Of a stretch of 41,868 nt of DNA, positions 23,177-32,664 are shown one piece after another. The translations under genes and the position numbers were made by a program. The DNA comes from Cerasicoccus frondis (GTDB lineage: Bacteria; Verrucomicrobiota; Verrucomicrobiia; Opitutales; Cerasicoccaceae), in assembly GCA_031296915.1 (NCBI GenBank), contig JAVDPC010000039.1, positions 1-41,868 of the forward strand. The letters are read 5' to 3'. The notes under the pieces are model-generated. The model had not been told where the DNA came from, searched no databases, and saw only the letters and a program-made list of their open reading frames with translations. Every line of letters begins with the position of its first letter. Positions within the stretch are counted from its first letter, which is position 1.

Positions 23177-26100
23177 TGAATTCCCTTAAATTCTTCATAT
23201 CACTCGCCATGATTCTCATGGCGGCTACTTTGAATGCGGTCTCAGTGCCAGGATCGTTATCTGGCGATTTGTCGGTAAACAACAAAGGCCAAGCGGTATA
23301 CACTATCCCAATTGAGCTGCCCCCTGGGATCATGGGAATGACTCCTGAACTGGCGCTTCAATATAACAGTCAGTCTGGCGATGGCATATTGGGAGTAGGG
23401 TGGCGCATCGCTGGTCTTTCTGAAATTACCCGCACCCGGCCTACATTGTTTCATGACCAGATGATTGATGCGGTCGATTTCGATGACAATGATCGCCTGT
23501 TGCTTGATGGTCAGCGTCTAATGCTTGTGAGTGGGTCATCGTATGCCGGCTCAACCGCAGAATATCGAACTGAGATCAATGAATTCAGCAAAATCACTGC
23601 TGGTGGCAGCTTAAACTCCAGCTCATCTAAATTCACTGTCAGAACTAAAGGAGGTCTGATAAAGGAATACGGCCACACTGGTGATTCTTTTGTTAATGCT
23701 GAAGGCATATTCCCCAATGTCGCATTGAAGTGGATGCTTAGCAGCGTCGTGGATAAAGCGGGAAATGAAATCACCTATGATTATTACGAGCAAAGTTCCT
23801 ACGGTCTGTCTAATGCGGTCATCAAGTCGATTGATTATGCTGACTACACTGTTGAGTTTGTTTACGAAAATCGAAATGACATCCGACCTTATTACATGGC
23901 CGGTGCTGAGGTTTCATTGCTGAAACGCCTAAAGAGCATCAACGTAAAACACGACAACACCACAGTTCGAGAATATCACTTTACATACGGATATAGTGGC
24001 GTAACAGGCCTCAGCTTACTTCTTTCTGTTCAGCAAAAAATCGGCCTTGATAGTATGCCAGCCACCGTCTTTAGCTGGCCGAATCGTAATGACGGACTTT
24101 TTCCAACGGTCCCGGGAACGTGGCTCAGGCAGACGACGTTTTCGGTTCCAAAAGACGAAATGGATATCGCTTATGCCTATGGCAACAACTACGGCATTAA
24201 TGGAGGTGTTCGGTTTGCGGATTTGAACGCAGATGGCCTCCCAGATATGCTTTTTGCCCGCCAGGGAGAGAATGACCGAGCATACCTTAATACAAGTTTC
24301 AGTTGGCTAGAGAATATTCTTTATCGACCACCTTCGAACCGCGACTTCACTGTAAATCTTGATCAAACTGGTCCGGCGGACCGAGATGGTGGATTGCGAG
24401 TTGTAGATGTAAACGGAGACAATTTGCCGGATCTGCTTTACGGTTACAATGGGGTTAAGGAAGCATACATTAATAATGGTTATACCTTCGTTGCCGATTC
24501 CAGCTATAAACCACCGCTGGATTTCATCTATGATTATTATTCTAGTAGTGGAATTCGTCTCAGTCTAACCGCCCGATCCATTAAAGGCTTACCCACAGGA
24601 GCTGAGTTTGTAGATCTCAATGGCGATGGCCTAATGGATATGGTGTTTGGCGGGCGTAATTTTGGAAGTTTCAACGAAATTTTAGCAGCCTACTTGAATA
24701 ATACCGGAGGTGCGGTTGATGACAATTCAAGTGCGAAATGGATCGATACGCTTAGCTACAAACCTCTTCAACCAATAATTCGTGACCTTTATAGCGGACC
24801 TGGTAATGATGGTGGTGTAAGGTTTATTGACGTAAATGGTGATGGATTGGCAGATCACCTCTATGCCCGCGAGGGCCAACCTCGAACCGTTCACTTGAAT
24901 ACTGGAAGCGGGTGGGCTGGATCGCCAAGCAGCGACTACGTGTTACCACATGATTTTGTTGTTTACCCGTTCAATGACGGAGATGGGCAGGATAGCGGGA
25001 TGCGCTTAGTTGATTTGAACGCTGATGGATTGCTTGATATTGTTTACGCTCAAGAGACAAATTCTTCAAATAAAGCAACGTATCTCAATACCGGAGCAGG
25101 TTGGGAAGAATCTTCAGATTATGAGCTCCCATCCGGTGTGTTTATTACCTTTGGCTATAATATCAATGAGGACTTTGATGCAGGCCTTCGATTCACTGAC
25201 CTGAACGGAGACGGGTTGACTGATTTTATTTTTTCAAGGGTTCATCCTACGAATTTTAACAGTGTTGAGCGAGGAGCATACATAAATACAGGTTCAGGAT
25301 GGCAGTCTCACTCAAATTACCGGCCACCTAACTTTGTAGATGAAGCGGTCATTGCTGATGCTGTAGGCACTAAGTTTGGTATCGATGGTGGGGTCCGTTT
25401 AATGGACCTCGATGGGGATGGCCTTGAAGACATGATAATGTCTCGGATCAACCCCAGGGATAATGACCACGAAAGCATGGGTTGGATCAATACAGCCCCA
25501 AAGCCTGACTTGATTACTGCTATCACTAATGGGCATCAATCCCAGATGGTAATCGAGTATAAGAACCCTGGAATACCAAGCGATTTAATATACACCAAAG
25601 GAACTGGCGCTGCTCACCCAATCTACGACATCGTTCCGTCAGATTACGTTGTTTCTCATGTGATCAAAGACAACGGAACGACTGGATTGCACTATGATAG
25701 TTACTACACCTATGGAGAGGCGCGAACCCATATCCAGGGGCTTGGTTTTTTAGGATTTCAGAATTTTGATTCTTTCGATGCTGAAAAAGAAATCCAAGTG
25801 CAAGATGTTCTTTCTCAAGAATTCCCCTACATCGGACTGCTTTCACAAAGAACCATAAAGTTTGATCCTTCTATCGGTCAGGATCAAACTATCCGTGAAA
25901 TCAGCAACGAATTTGATATTGTTGAGAGCAATGGGGAAACGGTTTTCCCCTACGTCGATATCGAAACGATCAAAGAGTATGAATTCAATCAGTCGAATCC
26001 TTATCAGACCCTCGTTACTGATTATGACTACGATGATTACGGAAATGCCGACCGTATTGAAATTGATTATGGAGGTGGTTATGTTCAAGTTACGACGAGC

Positions 26101-29100
26101 CATTTCGACAATTACAGCGCGGATTGGTCGATTGGGTTACTTGATTGGCAGGAAACTGAGCATCAACAGACGGGTATCCCTTCACGCACAGTTCGTCGAG
26201 AATACGATTATTATTCATCGACGCGCTTTCTGCATAAGGATCGACTTATGCAAGAATCTTCTCCGACTCTTAAGGAGTTGGAGAAGATATATGGCCGTGA
26301 TAGCAACGGAAACGTCACATCAGTTACGATCAGTGGGAGGGATTTAGAAACCAGGTCGATCACCTATTCGGGCTATTCGGATTTCGGTAACAAGTATCCG
26401 AAATACGAGGACAATGATCTCGGACACCAAGTTACGACCACCTATGACGAGCGTTTTGGGCATGTAGCAATCATCACTGATCCCAATGGCCTGGAAACAG
26501 AACGCCAATATGACACGTTCGGAAGGCTCAAGAAGATCATTAGCCCGGACGAAACGACAACGGACATCTCTTACGTTTTCTCGCCTACTGGTGCACCAAG
26601 TGGGACTGCTTATGCTATCATTACAGATCCTGAAGACGGGTCTGAATCCATTTCATATTTTGACCGATTGCAGCGAGAAATTCGCGCTGAAAGAGAAGAT
26701 TGGAATGGGAACGCCATCATAGAAGATACTGAGTATAACGACTTAGGGCAAATATATCGAATATCTCAAAAAACGACGAATCTGAATCCTACGGATTGGA
26801 TGGTTTACGAGTATGATGATTTTGAACGTAACGACAAAATTACCTTAGCAAATGGCCTTGTAACAGATTTTACTTACAATGGTTTCGCTCTTACGGAAGT
26901 TACTGGTGGGCAGACGACTATCAAAACTCGTAATCCCAAAGGGCAGATTTCTCAAATTCGAGATAACATCCTAAATACCACCAAATTCTTTTACGAACCG
27001 CACGGCGATTATATCCGCCGCGTGGAAGCTCCAGGGGGAGTCGTGTATGAGATGGAGTATGATATACAGGGTAATCGAACAGCCTTGGATGATCCTGATA
27101 TGGGTGAGTGGAGCTACACTTTTGATGGCATGGGACTCATGCGAACTCAGACAGATGCCAAGGCGCAAACAACGACTATAACTTACGACACCTTAAATCG
27201 CCTAAAGACCCGAGAGGTTGGCGGTGAAACATCAATTTGGCACTATGATGGCGCTGCCGATTACAATAAGAAGGGGCTGCTGCGTTTAGTTGAAGGACCG
27301 AATGATTTTCGTAAATCATTCTACTATGATGACCTCAGCCGCACCTATTTGGAACTGTGCCAAATTGATGGAAAATTCTACTACAACTACTCAAAATATG
27401 ATGACCATAGTAGATTGACGCAAATCGATTATTTCTGGCGACCAAAATCATTGGAGGAGCCAGGCAATGAGCTACATCACGGATGGCGCTCTTATGGTCT
27501 GCGCTATGCATACAATACGCGAGGATTTACCACGACGATTAGTGACTCTAGCGGACACACCTGGTTTCAAAATCCACAGTATGACATGCTCGACAGGGTT
27601 AAGCAATATACGCTCGGAAACGGTGTTTTTGTTCAGAAGACTTATGATCCTGAAACTTATGAGTTGACCGACATCGATGCGAGTGGCCCAGGAGGCGTAT
27701 TACAAGATTGGCATTTTCAATACACTCAGCACGGGAACCTTCAATACAGGCAAGATTTTGATGCCGGTTTAAGAGAGGATTTTACCTATGATGGGCTGAA
27801 CCGACTTTACACAAGCACAGTCCAGAATTTAGGCCAATTAACTTATACCTATCATGCAGATGGCAATATCAACACCAGAGAGATCAGGACTGACACTGGA
27901 GTGCAATCAAGCACCTATAGTTATGGGACGGTTGCTGTTCGACCTCATGCGGTTACCTCGGCGTTTGGTGTTACCTATGGGTATGACGCGAATGGAAATC
28001 TGACTAGTCGCGGCGGTGCAACAGTCACTTGGAAAGCATTTAACAAACCGCATACGATTAACGATCCAAGCGGTAATAGTAGCGTATTTACTTATGGAGC
28101 CGACCACCAGCGTTTGACTCAAGAAATAATCAATGGGGCTACCTCTAAAAAGAAAGTTTACGTTGATGCTTTAGAGCACACCTACGAAGGCGACGATATC
28201 AAGAGCAAGGTCTATGTTTACGGGCCTATTGGCACACTTGGCACGATGACCTACGATAGTGCTAGTAGCTCCGTAACACGCCATTATTTTCATTACGATC
28301 ACTTGAAATCAGTGATTGGTGTGTCTGATGACTCGGGGCAATGGGCGGAGCAATATGGATTCGATCCTTGGGGACTGCGTCGGGATTATACTGATTGGAA
28401 CGGTGCTCCAAGCGCCACTGCCACCGTCACTGATCGCGGTTATACAGGACATGAAATGTTGGATAATTTGGGGTTAGTTCACATGAACGGCCGAATCTAT
28501 GATCCACAGATTGCACGTTTCCTTTCACCTGATCCTGTAATAGCTGCGCCTTACGATTTACAAAATTACAATCATTATTCTTATGTCCGGAATAACCCAA
28601 TGTCCTTGAATGACCCCTCCGGCTACATTGCGGAGACTGTTTGGGATGTCGGAAATATCGCTCTGGGAGTATTTGAGACCGGAGCGAATATTTACACGGG
28701 TGATTATACAGGAGCCGCTATAAGTGCTGGTGGTGTTGTTATTGATGTAGGGGCTGCTTTGATTCCATTTGTTCCAGGAGGAGCAGGGACTGGGGCAAAG
28801 GCCGTTAACATGACCAGAAAGCTTGCCAATACCGCTGAGGCAGCTGCGGATATTAGTGTAGTGAGCCTTAAGGCAACGCGCTCTAAGATGGGCATTCCTG
28901 AAGATCTTTCATTCGCTGAAGCTGTTCAGTTTATGAAGGCTAAGCGAGCACAGAAGCAAGCGGATACGTTTGAAGCAGTCGATTCAGTGCCACTTAAGCA
29001 AATTGATGAGGCTGTCCCGGACAGCGCACCTAAAATTAAGACTGACCAACCCGCTAATGGGGTGGATGATGATTATCTTGCAGCACTACGTAGCAGAAGT

Positions 29101-29442
29101 GACGCTAATGCTGTTACAGGCAAAAATGCCATAGATATGAATAATGCTCCTGCCAAATCTGATTTAACATCCCTTGGCTTCAAAAGAAATGGACGATGGT
29201 TTTTTAGGCAATTGAGGAAGCAGAATCCAGAAATGTTTAGTGCAGGAAACATTAATCGGATCAAAAAGGGGCAGGCCCCTGTCGTTGATGACGTTTGGAT
29301 CAAGCATAATCCTCAGCATGCTGATTTTGCTGGTGATAAACTTATACATCACCATATTGACCAAGGACGTTTTGCTGGTGCTTTGCCAGAGGGATTCCAC
29401 CAAGGGGAATTTAGTAAACTACATAACCGAACAACTGATTAG
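23173..29442 (+). CDS. SpvB/FG-GAP/RHS-repeat polymorphic toxin, 2089 aa
   Basis: A Sec signal peptide (residues about 1-22) precedes an SpvB/TcB-type domain that begins with GSLSGDLSVNNKGQAVYTIP and LQYNSQSGDGILGVGWRIAG. Seven FG-GAP/VCBS units follow (about 344-760), each with the DxNxDGxxD calcium loop, for example FADLNADGLPDM, FIDVNGDGLADH and MDLDGDGLED. A long YD/RHS repeat shell then runs to the RHS core, with GYTGHEMLDNLGLVHMNGRI and ARFLSPDP near 1757-1790, ending NNPMSLNDPSGY at about 1818. The last 270 residues are the variable toxin tip; its end holds LIHHHIDQG and later His residues typical of HNH/EndoVII-like (LHH-type) nucleases. A likely immunity gene follows. Such fused B/C-type proteins normally encapsulate the tip inside the RHS shell. 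No TcA or type VI secretion gene is present. Confidence 0.9.
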   Translation: MMNSLKFFISLAMILMAATLNAVSVPGSLSGDLSVNNKGQAVYTIPIELPPGIMGMTPELALQYNSQSGDGILGVGWRIAGLSEITRTRPTLFHDQMIDAVDFDDNDRLLLDGQRLMLVSGSSYAGSTAEYRTEINEFSKITAGGSLNSSSSKFTVRTKGGLIKEYGHTGDSFVNAEGIFPNVALKWMLSSVVDKAGNEITYDYYEQSSYGLSNAVIKSIDYADYTVEFVYENRNDIRPYYMAGAEVSLLKRLKSINVKHDNTTVREYHFTYGYSGVTGLSLLLSVQQKIGLDSMPATVFSWPNRNDGLFPTVPGTWLRQTTFSVPKDEMDIAYAYGNNYGINGGVRFADLNADGLPDMLFARQGENDRAYLNTSFSWLENILYRPPSNRDFTVNLDQTGPADRDGGLRVVDVNGDNLPDLLYGYNGVKEAYINNGYTFVADSSYKPPLDFIYDYYSSSGIRLSLTARSIKGLPTGAEFVDLNGDGLMDMVFGGRNFGSFNEILAAYLNNTGGAVDDNSSAKWIDTLSYKPLQPIIRDLYSGPGNDGGVRFIDVNGDGLADHLYAREGQPRTVHLNTGSGWAGSPSSDYVLPHDFVVYPFNDGDGQDSGMRLVDLNADGLLDIVYAQETNSSNKATYLNTGAGWEESSDYELPSGVFITFGYNINEDFDAGLRFTDLNGDGLTDFIFSRVHPTNFNSVERGAYINTGSGWQSHSNYRPPNFVDEAVIADAVGTKFGIDGGVRLMDLDGDGLEDMIMSRINPRDNDHESMGWINTAPKPDLITAITNGHQSQMVIEYKNPGIPSDLIYTKGTGAAHPIYDIVPSDYVVSHVIKDNGTTGLHYDSYYTYGEARTHIQGLGFLGFQNFDSFDAEKEIQVQDVLSQEFPYIGLLSQRTIKFDPSIGQDQTIREISNEFDIVESNGETVFPYVDIETIKEYEFNQSNPYQTLVTDYDYDDYGNADRIEIDYGGGYVQVTTSHFDNYSADWSIGLLDWQETEHQQTGIPSRTVRREYDYYSSTRFLHKDRLMQESSPTLKELEKIYGRDSNGNVTSVTISGRDLETRSITYSGYSDFGNKYPKYEDNDLGHQVTTTYDERFGHVAIITDPNGLETERQYDTFGRLKKIISPDETTTDISYVFSPTGAPSGTAYAIITDPEDGSESISYFDRLQREIRAEREDWNGNAIIEDTEYNDLGQIYRISQKTTNLNPTDWMVYEYDDFERNDKITLANGLVTDFTYNGFALTEVTGGQTTIKTRNPKGQISQIRDNILNTTKFFYEPHGDYIRRVEAPGGVVYEMEYDIQGNRTALDDPDMGEWSYTFDGMGLMRTQTDAKAQTTTITYDTLNRLKTREVGGETSIWHYDGAADYNKKGLLRLVEGPNDFRKSFYYDDLSRTYLELCQIDGKFYYNYSKYDDHSRLTQIDYFWRPKSLEEPGNELHHGWRSYGLRYAYNTRGFTTTISDSSGHTWFQNPQYDMLDRVKQYTLGNGVFVQKTYDPETYELTDIDASGPGGVLQDWHFQYTQHGNLQYRQDFDAGLREDFTYDGLNRLYTSTVQNLGQLTYTYHADGNINTREIRTDTGVQSSTYSYGTVAVRPHAVTSAFGVTYGYDANGNLTSRGGATVTWKAFNKPHTINDPSGNSSVFTYGADHQRLTQEIINGATSKKKVYVDALEHTYEGDDIKSKVYVYGPIGTLGTMTYDSASSSVTRHYFHYDHLKSVIGVSDDSGQWAEQYGFDPWGLRRDYTDWNGAPSATATVTDRGYTGHEMLDNLGLVHMNGRIYDPQIARFLSPDPVIAAPYDLQNYNHYSYVRNNPMSLNDPSGYIAETVWDVGNIALGVFETGANIYTGDYTGAAISAGGVVIDVGAALIPFVPGGAGTGAKAVNMTRKLANTAEAAADISVVSLKATRSKMGIPEDLSFAEAVQFMKAKRAQKQADTFEAVDSVPLKQIDEAVPDSAPKIKTDQPANGVDDDYLAALRSRSDANAVTGKNAIDMNNAPAKSDLTSLGFKRNGRWFFRQLRKQNPEMFSAGNINRIKKGQAPVVDDVWIKHNPQHADFAGDKLIHHHIDQGRFAGALPEGFHQGEFSKLHNRTTD

Positions 29443-29454
29443 TATAACTATATT

Positions 29455-29994
29455 ATGAACACAGCAGATTTTGTTAGAGAGCTAGCCTCAGCCGCTCCTA
29501 GTAAGTCACAGTTATCGCAGGCAGGTTTTAGTGAACTTGAGATTGAATCCACTCTGCATGAATTTGAATGTATCAAGCGCTCAACACCTATCACTCTAGA
29601 AGCTCATGATGATCTTTTTCTCGAATTGATTAGGGATTGGGACCTTTCTCAAGTGAAGATTGGTTCACTTTCTTTCTTTGATGAGCCTGTCGTCGGTAAT
29701 GAGAATATTGAGCTCGGCAAAGTCGAACTCGACATTCTCGTTTTCAATTTAGGTAGTAAAGAATTCCAGCTTTTAGACCATGAAGATCGTAACCGTGTTT
29801 TTAGCGCTGTAGCGCAAGATGGCGAAAAACTAATGCGTGGACTAATCTTACTCGCAGATTATTTTGCCAAGACTGCGACGGATGAATTCGATATGGATGA
29901 TGAAGAACTAGGGGACCGCAAGGTTCAAGAGTGTGCAGCTCTGCTGGGGGGCAAAAAATATGAGGGCTTTAGCAGCACGATGATAGGATTTTAG
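29455..29994 (+). CDS. Probable immunity protein for the RHS nuclease tip, 179 aa
   Basis: This gene starts 12 bases after the RHS stop, the standard immunity position in polymorphic toxin loci. The product is cytosolic (no signal peptide or membrane span) and strongly acidic, with blocks such as DEFDMDDEELGDRK, as many nuclease inhibitors are. It begins with a helical segment and has a beta-rich middle around VELDILVFNLGSKEFQLL. It does not match an immunity family I can name. The assignment is from position and charge; loss of this gene should expose the host to its own toxin. Confidence 0.65.
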   Translation: MNTADFVRELASAAPSKSQLSQAGFSELEIESTLHEFECIKRSTPITLEAHDDLFLELIRDWDLSQVKIGSLSFFDEPVVGNENIELGKVELDILVFNLGSKEFQLLDHEDRNRVFSAVAQDGEKLMRGLILLADYFAKTATDEFDMDDEELGDRKVQECAALLGGKKYEGFSSTMIGF

Positions 29995-30007
29995 AGAAAG
30001 CCATTCG

Positions 30008-30826
30008 TCAATCAGTTTTCCTTCTTATTAGATAAGTTACCAAGAATAAGAATAACCCAACGGAAATAGCGTATGTTGTTGGCTCTGGAATTAGAGCCGA
30101 CAATGGTTGTATGCTTACATTTTCATTCATGGTTATAATCTGAAGGCTTTCTTCTAGTCCTTCTGGAAGGAACATACTATAGTTAGCGTCCCAGTCTAAT
30201 AGCAAATCATACTCACCAACTATATCTGTTATCATAAATGAATAAAACAGATCGGAACTGCTATTGTCATTTATTACGCTTGTGAGAGTATATTCTTCAA
30301 ACTCGATAACGAATGTGCTGATTTCGCCAATACTTTCGTAGAGGACTCGGTCGTTTGCACTATCAAATAGCTTAAAACTCCTTTGTCCGCTAACGTTAAT
30401 GTCTCCAAATTCGGATAATGAAAGGGTTCGGCTTATGATTATCGGCTCATCGCCAATCGCAGTAATAGATTGTTCGTAGCCGAATCCTACTTCAAATGAG
30501 CCATATCCACTGGCACTCTGAGAAAATGCACTGCTGGTGGACAACCCTCCATTTAGCATATCTGTTTTGCCGTGGGATGACTGAAAATCTGCATCTAGGT
30601 ATGAATCATGACCTGATTTTAAAGAATCTGTGGTGAACCAAAAAGCTCCAAATTCGTCTTGCGAGGAGTGTTGGTTGAATTCATCCACATCGAGCACTAG
30701 TCCGGATGAATCAACGTTACTGAACGGGCTAAACGCGGAATTTATAGACAATGCTGCATCCACTTCTAATGGCAGCGTGAAAGCTGTAATTGCGGTCGTA
30801 GCCATCCAGGTGATGCTCATTTTCAT
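30008..30826 (-). CDS. PEP-CTERM sorted secreted protein, about 272 aa
   Basis: The C-terminus has the full PEP-CTERM signature: IPEPTTYAIS, a hydrophobic helix, and the basic tail LIRRKTD. The exosortase would remove the tail and attach or release the protein at the cell surface. Starting at the ATG at 30826 (or 30820) gives a Sec signal peptide with WMATTAITAFTLPLEVDA. The mature part is Ser- and Gly-rich and predicted beta-sandwich. No exosortase is on the plasmid, so the host chromosome must supply it. It is convergent with the immunity gene. Role unknown; possibly extracellular matrix or adhesion. Confidence 0.82.
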   Translation of the reverse strand: MKMSITWMATTAITAFTLPLEVDAALSINSAFSPFSNVDSSGLVLDVDEFNQHSSQDEFGAFWFTTDSLKSGHDSYLDADFQSSHGKTDMLNGGLSTSSAFSQSASGYGSFEVGFGYEQSITAIGDEPIIISRTLSLSEFGDINVSGQRSFKLFDSANDRVLYESIGEISTFVIEFEEYTLTSVINDNSSSDLFYSFMITDIVGEYDLLLDWDANYSMFLPEGLEESLQIITMNENVSIQPLSALIPEPTTYAISVGLFLFLVTYLIRRKTD

Positions 30827-30995
30827 ACAGCAGCCGATACTGGTAGTATTTGCTACCACATCAAGCGGGAATTACTACCATATTTGGCTGAATTATCCGA
30901 TAGCCGATTCCCAATACTTTTCTCAAATGGCAACAAAAGACCAACTTCAGCGAAGACGACCAGCAATAGTTTACACAACATAAATTGTGCGCGAA

Positions 30996-31253
30996 TCAGA
31001 CCCCGAAGGATGGCTCGCCGTGCTCTTTGCGTAGCTTTGCAATCAGCGCTCTATCTGAGGTCAAAGACGTTGTATCCGTTCTGATATCGGGCTTTGCACC
31101 CATCGCGGCAATGTAGACCGTTCGTCGGACAAGCAGGACAGCATTGTCCGGCTTAGGAACGTCTTTTCGATTTCCGAAATCATGCTTGTAGCTGCCATCA
31201 ACCCAGCCATCCGGTGTCAAATATACCTCTTCCCACTCATTGCTTAATGACAT
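30996..31253 (-). CDS. Hypothetical protein, 85 aa
   Basis: The frame starts at ATG 31253 with a weak ribosome site. The product is soluble, with a possible beta-rich N-terminus (WEEVYLTPDGWVDGSYKHDF) and a central VLLVRRTVYIAAM strand. It sits between two PEP-CTERM genes on the same strand. No domain or signal peptide was recognised. The Trp/Tyr-rich start and charged end make real coding plausible. Confidence 0.5.
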   Translation of the reverse strand: MSLSNEWEEVYLTPDGWVDGSYKHDFGNRKDVPKPDNAVLLVRRTVYIAAMGAKPDIRTDTTSLTSDRALIAKLRKEHGEPSFGV

Positions 31254-31298
31254 ACCTAAATACCATCAAAGAGGATGATTTCAGGCAAGGGTCTTATC

Positions 31299-31946
31299 TC
31301 ATGATTTCAGTCGACGTTCGTGGATCCACAGGACACTGAGGCCCGCTAGAGCAAAGATTACGACCGTTGTTGACGGCTCCGGGATTGCAGTAATTTCGAG
31401 ATTCAGATTGCCGGCAAGAAGGCCGTCTCGAGAAGATAGGGCATAGTTACCTGGATCAAATACTGAGAACGGCCATGATCCGGTTGACGCCCCAACTCCA
31501 ATCGTCACATCCGTGCCGCTACCAGTGATTTCAATGGTGTCTCCGATATTGGCAACAAAGGGACTATCATCAGGGTTGCCGTAATGAACTGAAAGCTCCT
31601 GTTGGCCTTGATTACTTGAAAATCCAACTACCGAGAGGTTACCACTAGCCCCAGTCGTCAGATTTTCAATGAATAGAGTCTCCGTTGGAAAGCGTGTATC
31701 AATGAAGGCCCAGCCGTTAGCATACCGTGCATCTGGGTCAATCATGTCCCAGAAGAGCGACTCAAATTCTGTTCCTGGCGTTAGTGTAAATGCCTGGGTG
31801 ACCGTGTCCGTTCCCGAAAATGTGAAGTCAAGGTGATCCTCTGTCGGATCGCCGACGAGGTGAAGATTCAGAATCCCCCAGGATGTTTGTGTGACAAGAA
31901 AGGCGGCCGTTGCCGCGGCTATTAAGGATTTTGCGCCAATTTTCAT
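31299..31946 (-). CDS. PEP-CTERM sorted secreted protein, 215 aa
   Basis: An N-terminal signal peptide (AKSLIAAATAAFLVTQTSWG) and C-terminal PEP-CTERM (AIPEPSTTVVIFALAGL, then the basic HERRLKS) are both clear. The mature region is Thr/Gly/Asp-rich and predicted all-beta, like small matrix-associated PEP-CTERM proteins. It starts just 49 bases outside the left inverted repeat of the recombinase cassette, on the opposite strand, so its promoter overlaps that repeat. Inversion of the cassette could therefore change its expression. Confidence 0.85.
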   Translation of the reverse strand: MKIGAKSLIAAATAAFLVTQTSWGILNLHLVGDPTEDHLDFTFSGTDTVTQAFTLTPGTEFESLFWDMIDPDARYANGWAFIDTRFPTETLFIENLTTGASGNLSVVGFSSNQGQQELSVHYGNPDDSPFVANIGDTIEITGSGTDVTIGVGASTGSWPFSVFDPGNYALSSRDGLLAGNLNLEITAIPEPSTTVVIFALAGLSVLWIHERRLKS

Positions 31947-31994
31947 GGTCTAAATGATTTGTAAGTAACTGTTTTTTAGGAATTTAGTGAGATG

Positions 31995-32022
31995 ATGTCT
32001 CAGAATTACCAATTCTGGGACA
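31995..32022. repeat. Left 28-bp inverted repeat of the recombinase cassette
   Basis: It contains TCTCAGAATTACCAATTCTG and ends with GGACA. The inner dyad has 7-bp arms around ACC. It lies between the divergent PEP-CTERM gene (31946) and the recombinase GTG (32036), so it also occupies both promoters. Confidence 0.8.
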
Positions 32023-32035
32023 TGGTGAAACTCGC

Positions 32036-32629
32036 GTGACTGACAAAAATTCTGGAATGTCTCTGTATGATAACCGGGGACAGAGAAAATACCTCACTGT
32101 CGGAGAGTGCCTGCGCTTCAAAAATGCGGCGGGTGATGCGCCTACGACGCAGCGCTTATTGGCAATGACTTTGCTTTACACCGGGTGCAGGGTCTCGGAG
32201 GCCTTGGAGCTAGATGGAACGCGCGTGGACCTGGCGGCCGAGCTTGTTGTTTTCCGAACGCTCAAAAAGCGAGAGAAGACCGTTTACAGGGCGGTTTACG
32301 TCGATCCGGAGTTCATCAGCGACTTGACCCAGCATTTCAATTTGCCGTCCCACAGGGGCCGCCTTTGGACGATTCACCGGCGCACGGCATTAAGATGGAT
32401 AAAAGCCATCATGAAGGCCGCAGGCATCGAGGGGATACACGCGACCCCTAAAGGCCTACGGCATAGCTACGGTCTTGCCTGTGCGATGGAGAACCTACCG
32501 ATCGGAGAGGCCAAGGAGCTCATGGGCCATGCCGATGTAAAAACGACACTGATCTACCAACAAGCGTTCGGGGCCGAGAAGCGAGCCTTTGCCAAAAGGC
32601 TCTGGAACCTGTATAAAATAGGGGATTGA
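32036..32629 (+). CDS. Short tyrosine recombinase (FimB/FimE-sized), 197 aa
   Basis: The catalytic residues are all visible: Arg in TGCRVSEAL (about residues 48-56), His-x-x-Arg as GLRHSYGLA (about 139-147; preceded by TPK), the second His in LMGHADVKTTLIY and the nucleophile Tyr at the end of that motif (about 162-174). The protein is only a catalytic domain; the usual N-terminal core-binding domain is missing, as in the fimbrial invertases FimB and FimE of nearly equal length. GTG at 32036 is taken as the start; an ATG at 32057 is the alternative. It is the sole gene between the 28-bp inverted repeats, which are its probable substrate. Confidence 0.88.
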   Translation: MTDKNSGMSLYDNRGQRKYLTVGECLRFKNAAGDAPTTQRLLAMTLLYTGCRVSEALELDGTRVDLAAELVVFRTLKKREKTVYRAVYVDPEFISDLTQHFNLPSHRGRLWTIHRRTALRWIKAIMKAAGIEGIHATPKGLRHSYGLACAMENLPIGEAKELMGHADVKTTLIYQQAFGAEKRAFAKRLWNLYKIGD

Positions 32630-32664
32630 GGTTGCCATGCAGTCTCGATTTCCCATGCTTGATG

